This document shows positions 42,248 to 51,974 of a stretch of DNA of 64,000 bases, piece by piece. The DNA comes from Bacillus sp. ISL-45 (GTDB lineage Bacteria; Bacillota; Bacilli; Bacillales; Cytobacillaceae), in NCBI RefSeq assembly GCF_018613195.1, contig NZ_JAGGQQ010000009.1, forward strand, positions 124,001 through 188,000, written 5' to 3'. Position numbers and translations under genes: made by a program. Each line of letters opens with the position of its first letter. Within the stretch, counting starts at the first letter, position 1. The notes below the pieces were generated by a model. It did no database searches and was not told where the DNA came from. It saw nothing but the letters and a program-made list of their open reading frames with translations.

Positions 42248-43150
42248 GTGAAGATAGGAATGGTTGGCCTTGGGAAAATGGGCTATAACTTGGTATTGAA
42301 TTTAATGGAAAATGGCCATGAGGTTGTTGCGAACGATATTAATGAGCAAGCAATGCAGGACATCAAAGCAGAGGGTGCAGAGATTGCTGCTGATTATAAG
42401 ACAATGGCAGATATGCTGCCAAAGCCGCGTGTCATCTGGCTGATGATTCCTGCAGGTGAATTGATCGACCAGGTGATCGAGAAGTTCACACCATATTTAG
42501 AAGAAGGTGACATCCTTATCGATGGAGGGAACTCAAACTATAAGGATACATTAAGACGTGCTGATAAGCTTTCAGCGGCTGGCATTCACTTCATGGATGT
42601 CGGGACAAGCGGCGGAATGGAGGGTGCCCGTAATGGTGCCTGCACAATGATTGGCGGGGATGCGGAAGTTTTTGCGCATGTAGAGCCAATCTTCAAGGAC
42701 ATTTCGATTGAAAAGGGCTACCTTTACACAGGTAAGGCTGGCAGCGGCCACTTCCTGAAAATGGTGCATAACGGAATAGAGTACGGCATGATGCAGGCGA
42801 TGGCGGAAGGGTTCGAGATCCTTGAGAAAAGTCCGTTTGATTACGACTATAAGGAAGTTTCACGCGTATGGAACCATGGTTCTGTCATCCGCAGCTGGCT
42901 GATGGAATTGATGGAAAACGCATTCGATAAAGAACCAAAGCTTGAAAGCATCAAAGGGGTCATGCATTCATCAGGCGAAGGAAAATGGACAGTCGAAACT
43001 GCGCTTGACCTCCAAACAGCTGCGCCGGTCATCGCACTGTCATTAATGATGAGATATCGCTCTCTGGAAGAAGATACTTTTACAGGAAAAGTGGTTGCTG
43101 CGCTAAGAAATGAGTTTGGCGGCCATGCGGTTGAAAGAAAAGAAAATTAA
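42248..43150 (+). CDS. 6-phosphogluconate dehydrogenase (decarboxylating), short class
   Basis: A 300-residue enzyme of the YqeC/GndZ class: Rossmann MVGLGKMGYNL, DGGNSNYKDT, catalytic Lys in HFLKMVHNGIEYGMMQA. It converts 6-phosphogluconate to ribulose 5-phosphate and CO2. GTG start with AAAAGGAG 8 nt upstream. It is likely controlled by the upstream RpiR protein. Confidence 0.93.
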   Translation: MKIGMVGLGKMGYNLVLNLMENGHEVVANDINEQAMQDIKAEGAEIAADYKTMADMLPKPRVIWLMIPAGELIDQVIEKFTPYLEEGDILIDGGNSNYKDTLRRADKLSAAGIHFMDVGTSGGMEGARNGACTMIGGDAEVFAHVEPIFKDISIEKGYLYTGKAGSGHFLKMVHNGIEYGMMQAMAEGFEILEKSPFDYDYKEVSRVWNHGSVIRSWLMELMENAFDKEPKLESIKGVMHSSGEGKWTVETALDLQTAAPVIALSLMMRYRSLEEDTFTGKVVAALRNEFGGHAVERKEN

Positions 43151-43156
43151 AAACTA

Positions 43157-43187
43157 GGTTCTCCTCTATATGAGGGGAACCTTTTTT
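43157..43187 (+). terminator. Terminator after 6-phosphogluconate dehydrogenase
   Basis: Stem GGTTCTCCTC / GAGGGGAACC with a 5-nt loop and TTTTTT. Confidence 0.9.
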
Positions 43188-43276
43188 ATGTTCATAAAAT
43201 TATCCTTTTTATCAAGATGGCTACGTTGCTTTTTCCGTTATAGTGGAAGTGACTACTGGAAATGGGGGCGGAGGCT

Positions 43277-44281
43277 GTGAAAACAAAGTGGTATTTCTTT
43301 TTTCTGACAACGATAGCCATTTCGGCTCTTTTATATGCTTTTCTCGGAATCAAGGGAGATAAGCCGACAGAAGTTGGCGTCCTGATGATCGGCGAAAACC
43401 GTTATGAGAAATTCACTGGTCTGGAAGCGGGATTAAAGGATCTGGGATATAGCGCGAAAGAAGTCCATTTTACGGTGAAAAATGCACATGATGATGAAGA
43501 GCTGATTGACAAGCAAATCGATCAGCTTCTAAAAGAAGGTCCAGACCTGATCGTTACGCTCGGCGGAATTGAAACACTTAGGCTAAAGGAAAAAATGGAT
43601 GAGGCCAATATCGAGATTCCGGTTGTTTTTGCAGGTCTTGCTGCACCGAAGGAACTTGGTTTGATCAAAGATTACAAGTCACCAGGAGGCCTTTTTACAG
43701 GAATTAATAACTACCATGCGAGTATCTCTGGAAAGCGTCTCGAGATGCTGACTTCACTGGTGCCCGCTATTGGCAGGGTGCATGTAATTTATGACAGCAA
43801 GATTGATGTCAGCAAATTGAGTCTTGAGGAAACGAGGCATGCCGCCAGAGAGTTGGGAGTGGCCATCGCCCCATGTGATGCTTCAAAACGATGTCTGGAT
43901 ACTCTGTGGAAATCGGTGGGTGATGGAGAGGCGATCCTTGTTCTTCCCAGTTTCAGGATTGAATCTCTTACAGAGGAGATTGTGAAGCTGACAGAGGAGA
44001 AAAAAATCCCGGCGATGGGATTGTATGATTTTGAAGCGGAGAAAGGGCTGCTGGCAAGCTACGGATCCAGCTTTTATTCACAGGGCTACCAGGCTTCAAG
44101 GTTCGTCAGCCTGATTCTTCAGGGAAACAAGCCGGGGGAGTTGCCTGTTGAACTGCCAGATGGGATTCGTTTTGTTGTCAACCAGCAGACGAAGGACGCG
44201 CTTGGAGTCACCATTAATCAGGATTTGCTGCATATCGCCGAACTGATCCATCCTGAGGTCCAAGGAGGCAGGAAGCGATGA
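43277..44281 (+). CDS. ABC-type substrate-binding protein used as sensor partner
   Basis: A 334-residue protein of the ABC_sub_bind (PF04392) fold: an N-terminal membrane anchor (WYFFFLTTIAISALLYAF), then a two-lobe binding domain (VGVLMIGENRYEKFTGLEAGLKDLGY, ARELGVAIAPCD). No lipobox, ABC permease or ATPase is present, but a sensor kinase follows with a 4-bp overlap. So it probably senses a ligand outside the cell and passes the signal to the kinase. GTG start at 43277. Confidence 0.82.
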   Translation: MKTKWYFFFLTTIAISALLYAFLGIKGDKPTEVGVLMIGENRYEKFTGLEAGLKDLGYSAKEVHFTVKNAHDDEELIDKQIDQLLKEGPDLIVTLGGIETLRLKEKMDEANIEIPVVFAGLAAPKELGLIKDYKSPGGLFTGINNYHASISGKRLEMLTSLVPAIGRVHVIYDSKIDVSKLSLEETRHAARELGVAIAPCDASKRCLDTLWKSVGDGEAILVLPSFRIESLTEEIVKLTEEKKIPAMGLYDFEAEKGLLASYGSSFYSQGYQASRFVSLILQGNKPGELPVELPDGIRFVVNQQTKDALGVTINQDLLHIAELIHPEVQGGRKR

Positions 44282-46638
44282 GAGTACTGATTGATTTCAT
44301 GCACTCGCAGACAATCCGCAACAAGGTCCTTGTATTCGGAGTAGTGATGTCGACCATTCCCTTGCTGCTGATCAGTTTATATTACTATTCTTTTGTAAAA
44401 GCGGATTTGGAAACAAGAATCGTGGAAAAACAGCATCTGGTGCTCGAGAATCTGTCCCGGGAAATCGAATATGATTTCAGCCAGACATTCCAGCGGATCC
44501 ATGTCCTTGCATCACTTAATCTTTTGAATGAAAAACAAAGCGCTTTATATGAGCTCCTGCAGCAAAGCGAATCAATCGAGGAGGTCATCATCGCGGATGA
44601 TAATGGCTTTGTGGAAAAAAGGGTGTCCCGCTACGAGCTTAATATTACAGGGAATAACGAGCGCTGGTTCACGGATGATATGTGGTTCCAGCTGCAAACT
44701 CGTGACAAGGTGTACGGCCAGGTGGAGTTCAACCAATATGGCCAGCCTGTCATGAAATTGGCGATCCCTTTTTACGAAGGTGAGTCGAAAAAAGCAATTG
44801 GAGTCGTTGTCCAGCTGCAGAAGATCATCGGGAAAATCTCCTCGATGAGGCAGGATCATTCCGCATATATTTATCTAGTCGATGATAACGACCGGGTCAT
44901 CGCCCATCAGGATTACAGCAAGCTCTGGCGAAAACAGACATCTGGCAGCCAGGACGAGATTGGTGTAACGGCAGAAATTGAAGACTTGAACTGGGCGCTG
45001 GTGATGGAGCAGCCGAAAACAACGGCTTTTGCCCCAATCAACAGGATGCTGCAAAGCGGCATAGGTGCAGTTGCCCTGCTGATTTTAACCGTCAGCTTGA
45101 TCAGCGTTTGGGCAGGGCTTTATTTTACAAGGCCAATAGTTTCAATTGACAGGGAAATGAACAACTTGAAGAAAGGCCGCAAAATCGAACCGGTGAAGAT
45201 GAAACGGACAGATGAGTTGGGAAAGCTTGCTGATTCGTTCAATGATATGAGCAAGGAGTTGCTTGAAAAATCAAGGCTGCTTGAGCAGGAGAAGGAAAGG
45301 CTCGATGTGGTTGTCAACGGAATTGGTGCCGGGCTGGCGCTTGTGACAAAAGAATACCGGATCACCTGGATGAACCCGATTTTAAAAGGGTGGCTGAAGG
45401 AGGACCGGTTGACGCTGCCTTGTTACGCTGTGATTGGCGGGGAAAGTATGCCTTGCCTGAATTGTCCGATTACCTGTCCGGACCTTGATAAAATCGCCGA
45501 CGAAGTCATGAAATTCAAGGACGGTGCCAATGGTGAGCGGATTTTCAGGCACAGAGTATTTCCGCTCAACCACGCGATCGAAGAAGAGGGAGAATTCCTT
45601 GTCGTGCTAGAGGATATCACCGAGCAAAAACAAATGGAAGAAACAATGATCCAGACAGATAAACTAAGCGCGCTCGGGATCATGGCTTCGAGCTTTGCGC
45701 ATGAGGTCAATAACCCGCTGGCGACAATCAATGTCTACGCAGAGGATTTGATCGACAGAATCCAGGGTGGTGACGATGACCTGGATGAACAGGAAATGGA
45801 GCATTATCTCCGTAAAATCAAGGAAAATACCGAGCGCTGCAAACGGATTACCGGAAACCTGCTGAATTTTTCCCGGAAGAATGACTGGACAGATGACCGG
45901 ATTCGAGTGAAGGAAATCATTGAAAATAGTGTCAGCCTGGTTGAGCATCAATTGAAAAAGCAGCGAATCCAGCTTGAAATTCATGTTGATGAAGGCTTGC
46001 CAGCCGTGAATGGGGATGGCCTAAAGCTGATGCAGGTCATCGTCAACCTGATCAACAACGCCGTGGATGCGATGGAAAGCGAAGGAAAACTGATTGTTTC
46101 CGCGTCAGTAAGCAGCCGGGAAGCAGTTTCAATAAAAGTGACCGACAGCGGCCACGGAATCCCCGCAGAAGCGATGGATAAACTGTTTGACCCATTCTTT
46201 ACGACCAAGCCAGTCGGCAAAGGAACCGGCCTTGGTTTGTCAGTATGCTACGGCATCATCCAGCAATTCGGCGGAAATATTTTGATAGACAGCAAACCAG
46301 CAGAAGGAACGACAGTGGAAATCCAATTGCCTGCAGGGGGTGCACTGGATGTGGAGAAGCAGCCAATAGTGATGGATCGCAGTAACGGCAGTCGTGTCCC
46401 AGGAGATAAATCAGCAATGGATCAGAGTATCAGCAGTCGTGTCCCAGGAGATAGATCAGCAGTGGATCAGAGTATCAGCAGTCGTGTCCCGGGAGATAGA
46501 TCAGCAGTGGACCGCAGTAACGCCAGTCGTGTCCCAGGAGATAAATCAGCAATGGATCGCGAAGAAAACGGCGAGCCGCCGAAACAAGAAACAATGGAGG
46601 TGGGCTGCGATGTCAGCAACAAGATTGCTAGTCGTTGA
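44278..46638 (+). CDS. Hybrid-layout sensor histidine kinase with HAMP, PAS-type cysteine cluster and C-terminal repeats
   Basis: A 786-residue protein: two membrane segments (about 18-38 and 262-282) around an extracytoplasmic region with PAS/CACHE-like text ([18 protein letters not shown]), HAMP, then a PAS-like domain carrying C382, C393, C396 and C400 ([10 protein letters not shown]), a possible redox or metal site. HisKA has phospho-acceptor His475 ([13 protein letters not shown]), followed by HATPase_c ([20 protein letters not shown]). Residues 699-758 are four near-identical 15-residue units from a 45-bp repeat. It pairs with the sigma-54 regulator downstream (overlap 29 bp). Confidence 0.9.
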   Translation: MRVLIDFMHSQTIRNKVLVFGVVMSTIPLLLISLYYYSFVKADLETRIVEKQHLVLENLSREIEYDFSQTFQRIHVLASLNLLNEKQSALYELLQQSESIEEVIIADDNGFVEKRVSRYELNITGNNERWFTDDMWFQLQTRDKVYGQVEFNQYGQPVMKLAIPFYEGESKKAIGVVVQLQKIIGKISSMRQDHSAYIYLVDDNDRVIAHQDYSKLWRKQTSGSQDEIGVTAEIEDLNWALVMEQPKTTAFAPINRMLQSGIGAVALLILTVSLISVWAGLYFTRPIVSIDREMNNLKKGRKIEPVKMKRTDELGKLADSFNDMSKELLEKSRLLEQEKERLDVVVNGIGAGLALVTKEYRITWMNPILKGWLKEDRLTLPCYAVIGGESMPCLNCPITCPDLDKIADEVMKFKDGANGERIFRHRVFPLNHAIEEEGEFLVVLEDITEQKQMEETMIQTDKLSALGIMASSFAHEVNNPLATINVYAEDLIDRIQGGDDDLDEQEMEHYLRKIKENTERCKRITGNLLNFSRKNDWTDDRIRVKEIIENSVSLVEHQLKKQRIQLEIHVDEGLPAVNGDGLKLMQVIVNLINNAVDAMESEGKLIVSASVSSREAVSIKVTDSGHGIPAEAMDKLFDPFFTTKPVGKGTGLGLSVCYGIIQQFGGNILIDSKPAEGTTVEIQLPAGGALDVEKQPIVMDRSNGSRVPGDKSAMDQSISSRVPGDRSAVDQSISSRVPGDRSAVDRSNASRVPGDKSAMDREENGEPPKQETMEVGCDVSNKIASR
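46372..46551 (+). repeat. Four 45-bp repeats inside the kinase gene
   Basis: Units start at 46372, 46417, 46462 and 46507 and encode [M/V]D[RQ]S..SRVPGD[KR]SA. The repeat also stays open in the frame of the downstream regulator, whose apparent frame therefore extends upstream to 46394. Confidence 0.92.
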
Positions 46639-47950
46639 CGATGAACAGGATTTGCTTGAGCTTTTGGTAAGAAGGCTGAAGCGTAAGGGATTTGATGTGG
46701 ACAGCGCTGGCACGGCCGAGGATGCCCTTGAACTGGTAAAGAGGAAGGATTACGATATTGGCGTCTATGATATCAGGCTGCCGAATATGGACGGCATCGA
46801 GCTTTTAAAAGAAACAAAGAAAATCCAGCCCGATGTAGAAGTGTTGATTCTGACCGGGCACGGGACGATTGATACCGCAATTGAAGCGATGAAAGTGGGG
46901 GCCTTCGATTATATCACAAAGCCTTATAATCTATCTGAATTGGAATTGACGATCGGGAAGGCTGCAGAGAATAAAGCGTTGAAAGAAAAAAACGATTCTA
47001 TGAAAAAAATTATCGCCCAGCATAATGGGTTCAATATCATTGGCGACAGTGCCAATTTTTGCGAAGTACTTGAGATGACCAGGAGGATTGCCGACAGCGA
47101 TGTACCTGTCCTGATTGAGGGTGAAAGCGGCACCGGGAAGGAGCTGTTCGCGAAGGCCCTCCATTATTGGAGCAGCCGTGCTGATGAACCATTCGTGCCG
47201 GTGAACTCCGGTGCGCTCCCTGAACATCTGCTGGAAAGTGAATTGTTCGGGCATGCCCGCGGTGCTTTTACCGGAGCGAGCCAGGATAAGAAAGGGCTTG
47301 TTGAAGCTGCAAAAGGCGGAACCTTATTTTTAGATGAGTTAGGGGAAATGCCGCTGGCGCTTCAGGTAAAGTTGCTGCGCTTCCTGGAAACGGGAGAATT
47401 CCGCCGGGTCGGCGATGTCAGGGAAAGGCATGTTACTGTCCGCGTCGTCGCTGCCACGAACCGCGACATGGTAAAAGAAGTGGCTGAAGGACGTTTCCGT
47501 GAAGACCTGTATTACCGGTTGAATGTCGTCAAGCTGACCATCCCGCCGCTGCGTGAACGAAAGGATGACCTGCCTGCGCTGATCGACCATTTCATCGGTA
47601 AAACCAAAGATCCATCGAAGCGGCTGTCGGCAGAAGCCTGGCTCGCGCTGGGGAAATATGATTTTCCGGGAAATGTCCGCGAGCTCAGCCATCTGATTGA
47701 ACGCGGCGTGCTATTATCAAAAGGTAGTTTGATTGAAGCGGAAGATCTGCTTTTGCCTCAGTCTGTAAAAACAAAAGCTGAGACAGAAGTTCGGCTTTCT
47801 CCGCTATGCTCTTTGGAAGAAGTCGAAAAAGTGCATATCGAAAACGCCTTGAAACAATTGAACTGGAACAAAACAAAGGCTGCGGACGTGCTGGGAATCA
47901 GCGTCCGGAATCTTTATCGGAAGATTGATCAGTATGGGTTGAAAGAATAG
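46610..47950 (+). CDS. Sigma-54-dependent response regulator (NtrC family)
   Basis: A 446-residue protein: receiver domain with Asp54 (DIGVYDIRLPNMDG), AAA+ domain with Walker A GESGTGKELF and the sigma-54 contact loop GAFTGA (HARGAFTGAS), and a Fis-type HTH at the end (NWNKTKAADVLGISVRNLYRKI). ATG at 46610 has GGAGGTGGG upstream. It is the effector of the upstream kinase. A perfect -24/-12 promoter lies at 49,499. Confidence 0.93.
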   Translation: MSATRLLVVDDEQDLLELLVRRLKRKGFDVDSAGTAEDALELVKRKDYDIGVYDIRLPNMDGIELLKETKKIQPDVEVLILTGHGTIDTAIEAMKVGAFDYITKPYNLSELELTIGKAAENKALKEKNDSMKKIIAQHNGFNIIGDSANFCEVLEMTRRIADSDVPVLIEGESGTGKELFAKALHYWSSRADEPFVPVNSGALPEHLLESELFGHARGAFTGASQDKKGLVEAAKGGTLFLDELGEMPLALQVKLLRFLETGEFRRVGDVRERHVTVRVVAATNRDMVKEVAEGRFREDLYYRLNVVKLTIPPLRERKDDLPALIDHFIGKTKDPSKRLSAEAWLALGKYDFPGNVRELSHLIERGVLLSKGSLIEAEDLLLPQSVKTKAETEVRLSPLCSLEEVEKVHIENALKQLNWNKTKAADVLGISVRNLYRKIDQYGLKE

Positions 47951-47999
47951 TTTTTGGATGGACGGCGAACTGGAAAAAATCGCTTGGAATTTCCAGTTC

Positions 48000-48115
48000 G
48001 CTATAATAATTTTATTTGCGCTATATAATTTAAAAACTCGCTATAAAAAAGAAAAACTCGCTATATAAATGAGAAACTCGCTATAAAAACAAAAAACTCG
48101 CTATAAAAATTTTAG
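48000..48115. repeat. 20-bp tandem units (GCTATA type), six copies
   Basis: GCTATA recurs at 48000, 48020, 48040, 48060, 48080 and 48100, exactly 20 bp apart. The interval between the regulator (47950) and the NERD gene (48188) holds no other gene. Confidence 0.85.
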
Positions 48116-48187
48116 TGAAATGATAAAAGGGTTTTGAAGAGTGGAAAGAGAATCATTATAGAGGAAAAATAAAAGGGAGTGATGTGC

Positions 48188-49165
48188 TTGATTGAAAAAA
48201 ATCGGGATTTTCCAAGAGAAATTACTGTTTTGAAGACAATATTAAAGAGATTCAGCTTAAATCCGCAGCTGAAATCAGAGCTTGAAAGCAAATTATCAAG
48301 AAAATTAGCAGGCTACAAAGGTGAAAAGGAACTAGACTACCATTTGTCGCAATTTGACCACACAAAGTTCTATATTTTACATGATTTAAGGATTCCACAT
48401 AAGAATACTCACTTCCAGATTGATTCCCTCCTAATATCAGACAACTTCATGCTTATCATTGACTCAAAAAATTACGCTGGCACTTTGGATTTCTATCCGG
48501 AATTCAATTATTTGCTTCAAACATGGAATGGAATTGAAAAAGTCTATCCAGATCCAATCCTGCAAACGAGAACCCAGGCTTCACAATTAAAATCCTTCCT
48601 AATTAAAAATCATTTTTCCCCACCCCCAATCGAATTCCTTGTTTCCATCAGCAACTCACAGGCTATAATCAGAAATCCTGGGAACAACCAGGAAGTAAAA
48701 ATGAGGGTTTGTAAAACACCTGCTGTTGCCTATAAGATTCAGTCCTTTAACGACAAATATCATAACGAGGTTTTATCAACTAAAGAAATCAGAAAAATCA
48801 CCAAGCTGTTATTGAAAAGCCATGAACCGTATATTCCTGATATTTCTTCAATGAACTTGCCTATGGATCAAGTACAGAAGGGAGTCCAATGTCCGGAATG
48901 CCGCCAGATCGGCATGAAAAAAATTTATGGCAACTGGGTTTGTAAAAAATGCGGACATTTATCGAAAGATGCTCATATTGATGGGCTTAACGATTTTTTC
49001 ATCATTTATGGTCCTGCGATTACGAGCAGACAATTCAGCAATTTCCTCAACATTTCATCCATCCACCAGTCAAAAAGGCTGCTTTCGGCGCTGGACCTTG
49101 ATAGTGCTGGATCCACAAAAGGAAAAATTTACACCCCGGGCAAAAACTTTCACTTATGGGAATGA
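48188..49165 (+). CDS. NERD (nuclease-related) domain protein with zinc ribbon
   Basis: A 325-residue protein: an N-terminal NERD domain (residues about 40-165; FQIDSLLISDNFMLIIDSKNYAGTL, the catalytic-like D..E.K-type pattern) and a C-terminal zinc ribbon (CPECRQ, CKKCGH). The family resembles phage and restriction-type nucleases; substrates are unknown. GGGAG precedes the start; TTG at 48188 has the best spacing (9 nt), and ATG at 48182 is the alternative. It separates the sensor genes from the reductase operon. Confidence 0.75.
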   Translation: MIEKNRDFPREITVLKTILKRFSLNPQLKSELESKLSRKLAGYKGEKELDYHLSQFDHTKFYILHDLRIPHKNTHFQIDSLLISDNFMLIIDSKNYAGTLDFYPEFNYLLQTWNGIEKVYPDPILQTRTQASQLKSFLIKNHFSPPPIEFLVSISNSQAIIRNPGNNQEVKMRVCKTPAVAYKIQSFNDKYHNEVLSTKEIRKITKLLLKSHEPYIPDISSMNLPMDQVQKGVQCPECRQIGMKKIYGNWVCKKCGHLSKDAHIDGLNDFFIIYGPAITSRQFSNFLNISSIHQSKRLLSALDLDSAGSTKGKIYTPGKNFHLWE

Positions 49166-49216
49166 ACTAGGCCAGACCTGCACGACATGTAAAATTAGTA
49201 CTAAGTTAAATGTAAC

Positions 49217-49354
49217 GTGCCCAAAATTGCAGCCCCATGGCAAAAAAATGTACCATGCCATGATTGCAGTCCATTCTAATAATCTAACATGCCCAAATTG
49301 CAGTACCATGCCAAAATGTCACATGTCAAAATTGCAGTACCATGCCAAAATGTC
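49217..49354. repeat. 34-bp repeats after the NERD gene
   Basis: Two near-perfect 34-bp units (49287-49320 and 49321-49354) start with ACATG and end with AAAATGTC; two degenerate copies lie upstream near 49,220 and 49,257. ATTGCAG is the constant core. They lie 140-280 bp before the sigma-54 promoter. Confidence 0.75.
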
Positions 49355-49364
49355 ATATAACCAG

Positions 49365-49407
49365 CGGATGAGATCGAACCAAAAATTCGATTTCATCCGT
49401 TTTTTCT
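49365..49407 (+). terminator. Terminator of NERD gene
   Basis: Stem CGGATGAGATCGAA / TTCGATTTCATCCG with a 7-nt loop, then TTTTTTC. Confidence 0.85.
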
Positions 49408-49498
49408 AGTTCACAAAAGTGTCACGATTACCCCGCGCCTTACTCCCATAAGCACTCCAGCAGTCCAGTTCCTTAAAAACCAACCATATCAAATAAGT

Positions 49499-49513
49499 TG
49501 GCACGCAGCTTGC
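49499..49513 (+). promoter_or_regulatory. Sigma-54 (-24/-12) promoter of tatA-reductase operon
   Basis: TGGCAC-N5-TTGC (TGGCACGCAGCTTGC) matches the sigma-54 consensus at every position. The tatA start is 44 bp downstream. The NtrC-type regulator at 46,610 is the likely activator. Confidence 0.88.
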
Positions 49514-49556
49514 ATTATAAGTAAGCAAAGAAAAAATTTAAAAAGGAAGTGGCATT

Positions 49557-49757
49557 ATGCTATCCAATATTGGGATTCCTGGTTTGATTTTAATCCTCAC
49601 CCTGGCGTTGATCATCTTTGGTCCGAAAAAGCTGCCTGAAATCGGCAGGGCGTTCGGACAGACGCTGAAGGAATTCAAGAAATCGACTCGTGAACTGACA
49701 AGTGATATTACCGATGATATCGCGGATGACAACAAGGAAATCAAAAAAGAAATCTAA
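49557..49757 (+). CDS. tatA: TatA, twin-arginine translocase subunit
   Basis: A 66-residue protein: N-terminal membrane segment ([33 protein letters not shown]) and an amphipathic helix, the standard TatA layout, ending in an acidic tail. It forms the Tat pore. It leads an operon whose catalytic subunit has a twin-arginine signal, so a dedicated TatA is likely; TatC is elsewhere. AAAAAGGAAG precedes the ATG. Confidence 0.93.
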   Translation: MLSNIGIPGLILILTLALIIFGPKKLPEIGRAFGQTLKEFKKSTRELTSDITDDIADDNKEIKKEI

Positions 49758-49781
49758 ACGCATAAAAAGAGGTGAGTGGAA

Positions 49782-50669
49782 ATGGGTCTTTTTTTAAATG
49801 AGAAAAAGGTAGATTACGATAAAATCGTCGACAAGATGCTTCCAGATGCTAAGAAGGAAATGGATGAATCACAGTATGACACAGAGCTTGGCCTGAACAT
49901 GGCACGCGATGCCAGGAAGGTCATCAGCGGCAAATTGAAAATCGAAGACTTCCATAAAGTCTATTCTTCATCACTGACAAAGGAATTCGGCAACTACTAC
50001 ACTTCAGCTGATGGACCGGATATCAGGAAGGGTGACGGCCCGAAATGGGCGATGGTCATTGACCTGAAAAAATGCGTAGGCTGCGATACATGTACGGTTA
50101 GCTGCAAGGCGGAGAACAGGACGCCGCCGGGAATCTCCTACAACGTCGTCATGGAATCACTTGAAGGAGAATTCCCGAACATCAAGGCGGTCAACCTGCC
50201 AAGGCCGTGCATGCAGTGTGACAAACCGGCTTGTGCCCAGGTTTGTCCGACAAGAGCGACTTATAAAATGGAAAACGGAATTGTCGCGATCGACAATGAC
50301 CGCTGCATCGGCTGCCGCTACTGCATCGTTGCCTGTCCTTATGGAGCGCGCTCCTTCGATTTCGGCGAAAGCTATGAACAGGAAATGCAAGGCGCGAATG
50401 ATGTAACAAGCCCTGAATACGGCGTCGAACGCGGCAGCCGCGAAAAAGGTAAGACACCGATTGGCACAGTCCGTAAGTGCAGCTTCTGCTTCCACCGTTT
50501 GCAAAGAGGCGAAGAGCCGGCTTGCGTGGAAACATGCATTGGCGATGCCCGCTTCTTCGGTGATATCAGTGACCCGAACAGTGTGGTATCGAAGCTTGCT
50601 GCAAGTCCAAGAGCATTCCGCCTGAAGGAAGAGCTTGGAACTCATCCAAATGTAATTTATCTAAGATAG
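49782..50669 (+). CDS. Iron-sulfur electron-transfer subunit of molybdoenzyme (TtrB/SrdB-like)
   Basis: A 295-residue ferredoxin-type protein with sixteen Cys in four CxxCxxC/CxxxC-type [4Fe-4S] motifs: CVGCDTCTVSC, CMQCDKPACAQVC, CIGCRYCIVAC, CSFCFHR plus CVETCIG. It carries electrons between the NrfD subunit and the catalytic subunit. ATG at 49782 has AGAGGTGA upstream. The order B-C-A matches ttrBCA and srdBCA operons. Confidence 0.9.
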   Translation: MGLFLNEKKVDYDKIVDKMLPDAKKEMDESQYDTELGLNMARDARKVISGKLKIEDFHKVYSSSLTKEFGNYYTSADGPDIRKGDGPKWAMVIDLKKCVGCDTCTVSCKAENRTPPGISYNVVMESLEGEFPNIKAVNLPRPCMQCDKPACAQVCPTRATYKMENGIVAIDNDRCIGCRYCIVACPYGARSFDFGESYEQEMQGANDVTSPEYGVERGSREKGKTPIGTVRKCSFCFHRLQRGEEPACVETCIGDARFFGDISDPNSVVSKLAASPRAFRLKEELGTHPNVIYLR

Positions 50670-50681
50670 GAGGGACTGGCG

Positions 50682-51974
50682 ATGGCCAATCTTGCTGTTG
50701 ATTTAAAAGAGAAAAGCACATCAAAATCAAAAATCAATGTGACCGTATCAAAAGCTTTTAAAATATGGATTTCAGCCCTAACTGTTGCCTTTTTGATCGG
50801 CGGTTACTTTATTGTAGAGCGCTTCATCACCGGGCTGGCGGCTACGAATCTATCAAGCATCACTCCCTGGGGAGCATGGATTGCTTTTTACATCTTCTTT
50901 GTTGGTTTGAGTGCGGGTTCATTCCTGCTTTCGACCCTGATCTACGTTTTCGGGATGGAAGAGTATGAGAGAGTCGGTAAGGCGGCGCTCTTTACCGCGA
51001 TAGTCTGTATGATCGTCGCACTGACCTTCGTCCTGATGGACCTTGGACGTCCGGAGCGCATGCTCAATGCGATCATCTACTGGAATGTTACTTCACCGCT
51101 TGCCTGGGAAGTCCACTTTTATTTAGTCTATATCGGACTTCTGGCAGTTGAGCTTTACATCGCGATGAGGGAAGACCTCGTCCGCGCTGCAAAAACGAAC
51201 TCATTGAAAGGCTTTGTCGCAAAATTGATCACGTTCAAAAACGCAACCATCAATGCGGCTACGAAAAAGCGTGACCATATGTGGATGAAAATTCTCGGCA
51301 CCATCGGGATTCCGCTTGCGATCCTCGGGGTCCACGGCGGAACAGGAACCATTTTCGCTGTGGTAAAAGCACGCCCGGCCTGGCATACAGCCCTTTTCCC
51401 AATCATCTTCGTCGTATCCGCGATGGTTTCGGGAACGGCTCTTCTTTTAGCCATGTATATCATTAAGAAAAAGGTGCAGAAACAGCCAATTGACCAGGGA
51501 ATGGTTGTATCACTGGCAAAACTGATGGTCGGCTTCCTGATCATCGACCTGGGCCTACAATTCTATGAATATCTGATTGGCTGGTACGGCCTTGAGGCAG
51601 AACACCTTGATACGCTGGCAACAATGATGGCCAGTGAAAAAGCCTGGTCGTTCTGGATAGTGCAAATGCTCATGGGAGCAGTCATACCAATCACCATTGT
51701 TTTCTGGAAAAAAACAAGCCAGAACGTCAATGCGCTTCTTGCAGCCGCGGTACTGATAGTTATCGGGATTATCGGCGTCCGCTTCAATATTGTTCTGCCG
51801 CCGCTTGTGGTGCCTGTGTTCCACGAACTGCCATGGGGCAATTACGCGCCAACGATCAAGGAATGGATGGTCAGCGTCGGCGTCGTCGCGATGGGGCTAT
51901 TAATCTACTCATTCGGCGAGCTGCTGCTGCCAATCGAAGAAACTTCTGACGAGGTGAGCCATAATGGAAAATAA
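50682..51974 (+). CDS. NrfD-family membrane anchor of molybdoenzyme (TtrC/SrdC-like)
   Basis: A 430-residue protein with about nine membrane segments (ITPWGAWIAFYIFFVGLSAGSFLLS, MIVALTFVLMDLGRPERML). The NrfD/PsrC family oxidises quinol and passes electrons to the iron-sulfur subunit. GGAGG precedes the ATG; it overlaps the next gene by 11 bp. Confidence 0.9.
   Translation: MANLAVDLKEKSTSKSKINVTVSKAFKIWISALTVAFLIGGYFIVERFITGLAATNLSSITPWGAWIAFYIFFVGLSAGSFLLSTLIYVFGMEEYERVGKAALFTAIVCMIVALTFVLMDLGRPERMLNAIIYWNVTSPLAWEVHFYLVYIGLLAVELYIAMREDLVRAAKTNSLKGFVAKLITFKNATINAATKKRDHMWMKILGTIGIPLAILGVHGGTGTIFAVVKARPAWHTALFPIIFVVSAMVSGTALLLAMYIIKKKVQKQPIDQGMVVSLAKLMVGFLIIDLGLQFYEYLIGWYGLEAEHLDTLATMMASEKAWSFWIVQMLMGAVIPITIVFWKKTSQNVNALLAAAVLIVIGIIGVRFNIVLPPLVVPVFHELPWGNYAPTIKEWMVSVGVVAMGLLIYSFGELLLPIEETSDEVSHNGK

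Noticed and set aside
46394-46609. N-terminal extension of the sigma-54 regulator through the repeat
   Set aside because: A canonical receiver start with GGAGGTGGG exists at 46610; the extension only reads the kinase repeats in another frame.
48927-49409. Overlapping frame at the NERD gene end
   Set aside because: It repeats the NERD DNA in another frame and runs through the 34-bp repeats; no ribosome site.
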